The notes beneath the pieces are model-generated. The model was given only the letters and a program-made list of their open reading frames with translations, did not search any database and had not been told where the DNA came from. Below are positions 57,316 to 64,000 of a stretch of DNA of 64,000 bases, in pieces. The translations under genes were made by a program, and so were the position numbers. Every line of letters begins with the position of its first letter. Within the stretch, counting starts at the first letter, position 1. The stretch covers positions 76,161,257 through 76,225,256 of the forward strand of contig NC_080694.1 of NCBI RefSeq assembly GCF_030445035.2, given 5' to 3'. This stretch comes from Dasypus novemcinctus (taxonomy: Eukaryota; Chordata; Mammalia; Cingulata; Dasypodidae).

Positions 57316-60300
57316 TTATATCATTGAGGTCATGTAGTATTTGTCCTTCAATGCCTGGGTTGCTTCACCCAACATAAGGTTCTCAAGATTCATCCATGTT
57401 ATCACTTGTGTTTCTAGTGTATTTGTTCTTAAAGCCAAGTAGTATTCCATTGTATGTATGTACCACATTTTATTTATCCATTCATTTGTTGATGGGCATT
57501 TGGGTTGATTCCAACTTTTGTCGATAGTAAACAATGCTGCTATGAACATTGGTGTGCATATATTGGTTTCTGTCCTTGTTTTCAGTTCTGCTGGGTATAA
57601 GACCAGCAGTGGAATTGCTGGGTCATATGGCAAATCTATGGTTAGTTTTTTTAAGAAACCACCAAGCGTTCCTCCAGAATGGTTGGATCCTTCTGCATTC
57701 CCACCAGCAGTGGATGAGTGTTCCCATTCCTCCACATCCTCTCCAGCATTTGTATTTTTCTATTTTTCTCATAGCTGCCAATCTTATGGGAGTAAGATGG
57801 TATCTCATTGTAGTTTTGAATTGCATTTCCCTGATAGCTAGAGATTTGGAGCATTTTTTCATGTGCTTCTTAGCCAATTGTATTTCTTCTTTGGAGAAGT
57901 GTCTGTTTAAATATTTTTCCCATTTTTAAAATGGGCTGTTTATGTTTTTATTTCCAAGATGTAGGAGTTCTTTATATATGCAAGTTATAAGTCTCCTATC
58001 CGATATATGGTTACCAAATATTTTTTCCCATTGGGTAGCCTCCTTTTTACTCCCTTGACAAACTCCTTTGAGGTGCAGAAGGCTTTACTTTTGAGGAATC
58101 CCATTTATCTATTTGTTTTTTTTTTTTGCTGCTCATGCTTTTGGTGTGAAGTTCATGAAGCCATTTCCTATTACAAGTTCTTGTATATGCTTCCCTACAC
58201 TGCTTTCCAAAGTCTTTATGGTCTTGACTCTTATATTTAAGAGTTTGATCCATCTCAAGTTGATCTTTGTATCAGGTGTGAGATGGTAATCCTCTTTCAT
58301 TCTTTTACATATGGATATCCAGTTCTCCAGGCATCATTTGTTGAATAGGCCATTCTCTCCCTGTTGAGATGGTTTGGTGGCTTTATCGAATTTTATATGG
58401 CTATATATATGAGGATCTATATTAGAACTCTCAATTCAGTTCCATCAGTCTGTGTGTCTCTCCTGGTGCCAATACCATGCTGTTTTCACTACTGTAGCTT
58501 TGTAGTATGTTTTGAAGTCAGGTAGTGTGATTCCTCCAGTTTTGTTTTTCTTTTTCAATATGTGTTTGGCTATTTGGGGCCTCTTTCCTTTCCAAATAAA
58601 TTTCATAGTTAGTTTCTCTAGTTCCTTAAAGAATGCTGTGTTCATTTTTATTGGGATTGCATTGAATGTGTAGATCAGTTTTGGTAAGATAGACATCTTC
58701 ATAATATTTAGTCTTCCTATCCATGAATAGGGAATATTCTTCCATTTATTTAGGTCTTCTCTGATTTCCTTGAACAGCCTTGTGTAATTCTTTGTGTATA
58801 AGTTCTTTACCTCTTTAGTTTAATTTATTCCTAGGTATTTGATTTTTTTATTGAGTATCATAAATGGTATTTGTTTCTTGATTTCCTCCTCAGATTGCTC
58901 ATTACTGGTGTACAGAAATGCTACTGATTTTTGCGCATTGGTCTTATAATCTGCCACTTTACTAAACCTATTTATGAGTTCTAGAAGCTTTGTTGTAGAC
59001 CTCTCAGGGTTTTCTATGTATAGGATCATGTCATCTGCAAATAATGAAATTTTGACTTCTTCCTTTCCAATTTGAATGACTTTTATATCTGGTTCTTGCC
59101 TCAGTGCTTGAGCAAGTACTTCTATGACAATGTTAAATAGAAGGGGAGAGAGTGTGCATCCTTGTCTTGTTCCTGATCTTAGAGGGAAGGGTTTTAGGAT
59201 TTCACCATTGTAAATGATGTTGGCTGTGGGATTTTCATATATACTCTTTATCGTGTTCAAAAAATTTCCTTGTATTCCAATCACTTGGAGTGTTTTTATC
59301 AAGAAAGGGTGCTGTATTTTGTCAAATGCTTTTTCTGCATCTATAGATAGAATCATGTGATTTTTTCCTTCAGTCTGTTTGTATGGTGTATTACATTGAT
59401 TGATTTTCTTATGTTGAACCATCCTTGCATACCCAGAATGAATCCCATTTGGACATGGTGTATAATTAATTTAATGTGTTGTTGAATATGGCTAGCAAGT
59501 ATTTTGTTGAGCATTTTTGTGTCTAGATTCATTAGAGAAATTGGTCTGTAATTTTCCTTTCTTGTGGTGTCTTTGTTTGGCTCTGGTACTAGGGTAATGT
59601 TGGCATTATAGAATGAGTTCGGTAATGTTCCTTCTGTTTCCATTTTTTGGAAGAGTTTTAGTGGGACTGGTGTTAGTTCTTTCCAGAATGTTTTGTAGAA
59701 TTCACCTGTGAAGTTGTCTGGCCCTGGGCTCTTCCTAGTTGGGGGGTTTTTAATGAGTGATTCTATCTCTTTACTTGTGATTGGTTTGTAGAGATCATCA
59801 ATTTCTTCTTTTGTCAATATAGGCTGCTTATGTGTTTGTAGGAATTTGTCCATTTCCTCTGAATTGTCATTTTTGTTGGAATATAGTTTTTCAAAGTATC
59901 CTCTTATGATAGTCTTTCTTTCTGTGGGGTCAGTGGTGATATCTCCTTTCTCATTTCTGTTTTGTGTATTTGCATCTTCTCTCTTTTTTTCTTTGTTAGT
60001 CTCACTAAGGGTTTGTCAATTTTATTGATCTTCTCAAAGAACCAGCTCTTGGTCTTGTTTATCTTTTCAAGTGCTTTCTTATTTTCTATTTCATTTAGTT
60101 CTGCTCTTATCTTTGTTCTTTCTTTCTTTCTTCTTCCTGTGTGGTTACTTTTTTGTTTTTTTTAATGAATTCCTCCACATGTGCAGTTAGTTCTTCAATT
60201 TTGGCTCTTTCTTCTTTTTTGATGTATGAATTTATGGCTATAAATTTCCCTCTCAGTACTGGTTTTGCCGCATCCCATAAGTTTTGGTATGTTGTGTTAT

Positions 60301-61138
60301 CATTTCATTAGTTTCAAGGTAGTTATTGATTTCTTTTGAGATTTCCTCTTTGACCCACTGTTTTTCTAAGAGTGTGTTGTTTAATTTCCATATCTTGGTG
60401 TGAAATCTGGGCCTCTGGCCCTTGCAGATTTCCAGCTTCACTCCACTGTGGTCAGAGATATTGTTTTGTATGATTTTGATCTTTCTGAATTCATGAAGCC
60501 TTTCTTTGTGGCCTAGCATATGGTCAATCTTGGTGAATGATCCATGTGCACTTGAGAAAAATGTATATCTTGCTGTATTTGGGTGTATTGATATGTATAT
60601 GTCTATTAGATCCAGCTCCTCTAATATACAGTTCAAATATTTTGTTTCTTTATTGATTCTCTTTTGAGATATTCTGTCCAGGGTTGATAGTGGTGTATTA
60701 AAATCCCCCAGTATAATTGTAGATGCAGCTATTCTTTCACTTAGTTCTTCCAGTGTTTGCCTCACGTATTCAGAGGCACCCTTGTTAGGAGCATAAATAT
60801 TTATGATTGTTTGATCTTCTTGACAGATTGTCCCTTTCACTAATACGTACTATCCGTCTTTGTCTCTCACAATTGTTTCACATTTAAAGTCTCTTTTGTC
60901 TGATATTAATATAGCTACTCCTGCCTTTTTTTGGGTTATTGTTTGCTTGTATGATTGTTTTCCAACCATTCACTTTCAGTTCCCATGAGTCTCTGGGTCT
61001 AAGATGTGTCTCTTGTAGACAGCATATAGATGGGTCATATTTCCTTATCCAGTGTCCCAGTCTGAATCTTTTGATAGGTGAGTTTAATCCATTGACATTC
61101 AGTGTTATTACTTTCAAGGAATTATTTATGTTAGCCAT
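57316..61138 (-). pseudogene. L1-N ORF2, best preserved copy in the window
   Basis: Span of 3823 bases, about 1274 codons, the normal size of L1 ORF2p, an endonuclease/reverse transcriptase that nicks target DNA and copies L1 RNA. From the ATG at 61138: MANINNSLKVITLNVNGLNS, QETHLRPRDS, DFNTPLSTLDR, SDHSGVKLEI (near 60450) for the endonuclease; [40 protein letters not shown] and the intact catalytic box FADD (rc of 59030-59041) for the RT; a C-terminal region ending NLMLGEATQALKDKYYMTSM-I-stop. The frame is split by several frameshifts and stops (open pieces of 195, 166 and 200 codons), so the copy is inactive despite its preserved RT box. Confidence 0.9.
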
Positions 61139-61208
61139 ATTTTGATTGGACTTGTTTTTGTCATATTTTGTTTTTTTTTTCCTTCTCTTTTTGTCTTTTT
61201 TGTTGCTC

Positions 61209-62149
61209 TTACACTCTCCTCCAACTCCGCCTCTCCTGTTTTTTCCTTTCTTGCTGCAGAACTCCCTTTAGAATTTCTTGAAGGGGAGGTTTCTTGTTGG
61301 CATATTCTTTCAGTTTCTGTTTATCTGTGAATATTTTGAACTCTCCATCATTTTTGAATGCTAATTTAGCTGGGTAGAGTATTCTTGGTTGGAAATTTTT
61401 TCTTTTAATACCTTGAGTATATAATACCACTGCCTTCCTGCCTTCATGGTTTTAGATGAGAAATCAGCACTTAATCTTACAGAGCCACCCTTGTATGTGA
61501 TGGTTTTCTTTTCTCTTGCAGCTTTTAGAATTTTCTCTTTGTCTTGAGCATCAGATAATTTGATAAGTATATGTCTTGGGGTGGGCCTGTTGGGGTTTAT
61601 GATGTTTGGGGTGCATTGTGCTTCCTGGATATGTATGCCCGTCTCTCTCAGTAGATTTGGGAAGTTTTCAGCCGTTATTTCCTGCAACACCCCTTCTGTC
61701 CCCTTTCCCTTCTCTTCTCCTCCTGGGATGCCTGTAATATGCATGTTTGTGTGTTTCGCATTGTCATTCAGGTCATGTCATTCATGTCAGGTCAGGACTT
61801 AGGTCCTAGCTGGATTTTTTTCTCTCTTTTTATCGATCAATTCTTCTATCTCTTTGATTTCTGATGTACTGTCTTCCACATTGCTAATTCTCTCTTCTGC
61901 CTCTTCTAATCTGCCTCTATTTGCTGGGAGTGTATTTTTGATTTCTTGAACTGTGGTGTTCATTCCCATCATATCTGTTATCTTTTTTCATATGTCTGCA
62001 ATTTCCTCTCCAAGTGTTTTCTTCATATTGTTAAACTCTTCCTTTACTTCATTAAGTTTGTCTCTGACATATGTTCTGAAATCTTTAATTACTTGTCTGA
62101 AGTTCTGCTCCCCTTCCTGGTTTTTAGTTTGTTTATTGTATTCAGCCAT
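61209..62149 (-). pseudogene. L1-N ORF1
   Basis: 941 bases from ATG (62149-62147, MAEYNKQTKNQEGEQNF) to the WRRV stop at 61209, about 313 codons, close to other mammalian ORF1p. N-terminal coiled coil region, then MHITGIPGGEEKGKGTEGVL and RPTPRHILIKLSDAQDKEKI (RRM and linker, 61744-61560) and ILYPAKLAFKNDGEFKIFTD (C-terminal domain, about 61320-61380). Frameshifts separate the parts (for example near 61370 and in the coiled coil, where a short duplicated GTCATTCA-GGTCA patch lies at 61765-61795). Confidence 0.85.
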
Positions 62150-62839
62150 TTTTCCTGATTACTCATTTGTAGTTTTTTGTTGCTGTCTGGTCATCATTTT
62201 ATATTGACAGGTTTAATCAGTTCCTTAGCTTCTTTGTCTACTATTGGGGATTAATTAGCTGTTGTTCTTGCATAAGCGTTATGTCTTCTCTTTGTCACTT
62301 TGTTCCTCTTATTCTAATTTCTTGTTGCTGGCTGAGTTCACTTTGAAAGAAAATATTAGTGCCAGGGAAAGGCAACTGTGTGAAAAAGGAAAATGTGCAA
62401 AGTAGTATAGGTAATAAATGTTAACGGAGCAACAATACGAGATCTGGGAGGATGGATATTAGATTCATGTAAGTTGTGCAGGGTTATAGCAGTAAGTAGA
62501 GTATCTATAATGAGATAGTCAACTGAATATGGGGAGGAATATAGTATTAATTAAAAAGCCAGTGTTTTCTTGAGAGAGGAAAAGAGAAAAGAAAGACAAT
62601 AGTATCAAGAGTGAATGAAAGACAGAAAACAAAACAAAGGTATTAGAAATTAAAAGTTAGACAATTTGAGGACCAAAGAAAAGGAGGTCGAATGTAGGAG
62701 AGACAGTAGATGATGGAGGATAGCAAGATATGGGGGAAAGGGGATAGTGTAGGTGGCTACAATAATTCACACAGAAACGAGGAAATGGAGGATGAGGAAA
62801 CCCAGTAAATGTGAGGCATTCCCTGAAGCACCTATTGTA

Positions 62840-63115
62840 TAATTAAGATAAAATGAAGTAAGAAGAAAAAGAGAGAAAAGAAAAAAAAGAGAAGAAGAAA
62901 GAAACAAAAAGGGGGTGGGTAAAGAAAAGGGAGGGAAAGAAGCAAGAAAAAGAAAAGAAGAAAGAGAAAAAAAATCCTAAATAAATGGAAAAGGACCTTG
63001 CAGGATACAATGGGAGAAAAGACTAGAAGATAATGCAATATTGGCAACCAAGACAATAAAAAAAAAAAAAAGAGAGAGAGAGAGAAAAAGGAAAGAAAAG
63101 AAAAAAAAAAGAAAA
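62840..63115 (-). other. Polypyrimidine tract of the L1-N 5' UTR
   Basis: On the plus strand nearly all A and G (AAGAAAAAGAGAGAAAAG and similar), with GAGA repeats at 63073-63083. On the L1 sense strand it is a C/T tract. The same tract occurs in L1-E (16730-16910) and L1-A. Confidence 0.8.
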
Positions 63116-63376
63116 AAATGCAAACGCCGAGGGCTAGGACAATTGAGGACCTCAGATGGCCCTCACAGCGTGGTGGATTCAGGGATGGGAAGTCTGTGAT
63201 ATTGCAGACTCAAGAGGTGTGAATCTCTGGGTTGTAAGCCACCAGGGTTTAGGGGACACAGACCTGGGAACCATGAATCCAGTTAACAGGGAGCCTGGGA
63301 GCACCACAGTGCAAGACAGTCTTCAGGGATCCCTGCAGCTGGGTGCCAGCCCTATGGGAGGGATCACATCCGCAAA

Positions 63377-63577
63377 CTCTGACCTCTGTGTCAGAAACCC
63401 AAAATTCCCCCTCTCACGAGAGACTCTTCTGTCACTGTCTCACCAAGTCAATTACAGGACACCTCCTGCCCTGCAAGCCCCTGAAACAGCCTGCTGGTGT
63501 CACCTTGGTGTTGCAAACTATTCAAGGACTGCTGCAGATCGGCGGCCAACCCTAGGGGGCGGGGCTCTAGCCAGAAG
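63377..63577 (-). repeat. 5' UTR tandem unit 1
   Basis: First ~201 bp unit, marked by TCAGAAACCC at 63391, CACCTCCTGCCCTGCAAGCC near 63460, and a GC box GGGGGCGGGGC at 63556-63566 (Sp1-type). One copy of this unit exists in L1-A and L1-E. Confidence 0.88.
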
Positions 63578-63777
63578 CTCTGATCTCCATGTCAGAAACC
63601 CAAAATTTCTTGTCTCACAAAAAACTCCTCCATCTCTGTTTCACCAAATCGGCTTCCAGACACCTCCTGCCCTGTAAGCCCCCAAAACAGCCTGCTGGGG
63701 ATGCCTCTGTATTACAATCAATTAAAGAACACTGCAGATCGGTTCCCAGGCCTAGGGGGTGGGGCTCTAGCCGGAAG
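63578..63777 (-). repeat. 5' UTR tandem unit 2
   Basis: Second unit, 200 bp after the first (TCAGAAACCC at 63592), with CACCTCCTGCCCTGTAAGCC near 63661. The GC box reads GGGGGTGGGGC, a CpG-decay change. Confidence 0.88.
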
Positions 63778-63979
63778 CTCTGATCTCTGTGTCAGAAACC
63801 CAAAATTCCATGACTCACAAAAATCTCCTTCTCTGTGTCACCAAATCGGTTTCCAAATACCTCCTGCCCTGCAAGCCCCCAAATAGCCCGCTCAGGGCTT
63901 AGGAATTCCCCAGCACAGCAGAGCCTCCAGGAATCACTGCTGCCATGACGCTCACCCCAGGGGCGAGCGTTCCACACAC
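63778..63979 (-). repeat. 5' UTR tandem unit 3, second half diverged
   Basis: Third unit (TCAGAAACCC at 63792, TACCTCCTGCCCTGCAAGCC near 63860). After about 63890 it diverges but keeps the overall length: the next CTGATCTCCATG begins at 63982, about 202 bases on. Confidence 0.7.
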
Positions 63980-64000
63980 AGCCCTGATCTCCATGAAAGA
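63980..64000 (-). repeat. Start of tandem unit 4, cut by the window edge
   Basis: CCCTGATCTCCATGAAAG matches the start of units 2 and 3 (CTCTGATCTCCATGTCAG), suggesting that the array continues beyond 64000. Confidence 0.5.

Larger units (their letters stand above)
54531..64000 (-). mobile_element. L1-N: long L1 without nested inserts, 5' end off the right edge
   Basis: Minus-strand L1 whose 3' tail is near 54531-54590. It runs without SINE or L1 interruption through the 3' UTR (54545-57315), ORF2 (57316-61138), ORF1 (61209-62149) and the 5' UTR (62150 to beyond 64000). More than 9.4 kb are visible, confirming the ~9.6 kb or greater length inferred from L1-E. The reading frames are less decayed than in the other copies but still broken. 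The 5' UTR ends in ~200 bp tandem units (63377-64000). Confidence 0.92.
62150..64000 (-). promoter_or_regulatory. L1-N 5' UTR / internal promoter region
   Basis: More than 1.85 kb upstream of ORF1 on the minus strand. Inner part 62150-62830; then a plus-strand purine-rich tract (62840-63115); then the part shared with other copies (63120-63376); then tandem ~200 bp units (63377 to the edge). The window ends before the 5' terminus. Confidence 0.75.

Noticed and set aside
63377-64000. The ~200 bp tandem units as a CRISPR-like or centromeric satellite array
   Set aside because: The genome is mammalian, units have no spacer structure, and one copy of the unit lies in the L1-A and L1-E 5' UTRs, so it belongs to L1.

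Overview
The window is mammalian nuclear DNA, almost certainly from an armadillo (Dasypus or a close relative). The main evidence is ten copies of a tRNA-derived SINE with the DAS-SINE sequence (split RNA polymerase III promoter, a ~370-420 bp body ending in an A-rich tail after AAATCTTTAAAA). These occur with many LINE-1 (L1) copies whose ORF1/ORF2 remnants are plainly mammalian L1. There are no prokaryotic operons, CRISPR arrays or rRNA genes. Family names come from memory of their sequence features; no database was searched.

The only near-intact gene is a class II olfactory receptor (OR) of the family 2 type on the minus strand at 37697-38629. It is open for 310 codons, but its first codon is GTG where ATG is expected. 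A second, broken OR piece (TM5 to C-terminus) lies at 13124-13430, so this looks like an old OR cluster locus filled with retrotransposons.

Layout: 1-10361, an L1 on the minus strand (L1-A) with three SINEs and a 2.3 kb retro-inserted host sequence. 10392-13104, plus-strand L1 3' UTR pieces. 13124-13430, OR relic. 13432-15600, an old L1. 15753-28615, a full-length plus-strand L1 (L1-E) bounded by a 16 bp target-site duplication (TSD) and interrupted by a nested L1 and two SINEs. 28816-32831, an L1 with an inverted 5' half and a 3' transduction, carrying a solo LTR. 32949-43970, mostly single-copy DNA with the OR gene, four SINEs and faint old repeats. 43975-54530, two old minus-strand L1s with four younger L1 pieces nested in them. 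54531-64000, a long minus-strand L1 (L1-N) whose 5' UTR ends in ~200 bp tandem units running off the window.

The most notable pattern is the L1 family itself. It has a 5' UTR of about 1.85 kb with, in one copy, promoter-like tandem monomers. ORF1 is ~313 codons and ORF2 ~1274 codons. The 3' UTR is unusually long (~2.6-2.9 kb) and ends in a G-rich tract. Insertion-mechanism traces (TSDs, twin priming, 3' transductions, 5'-truncated SINEs) are readable directly. All L1 reading frames are broken. Labels L1-A to L1-N are mine.
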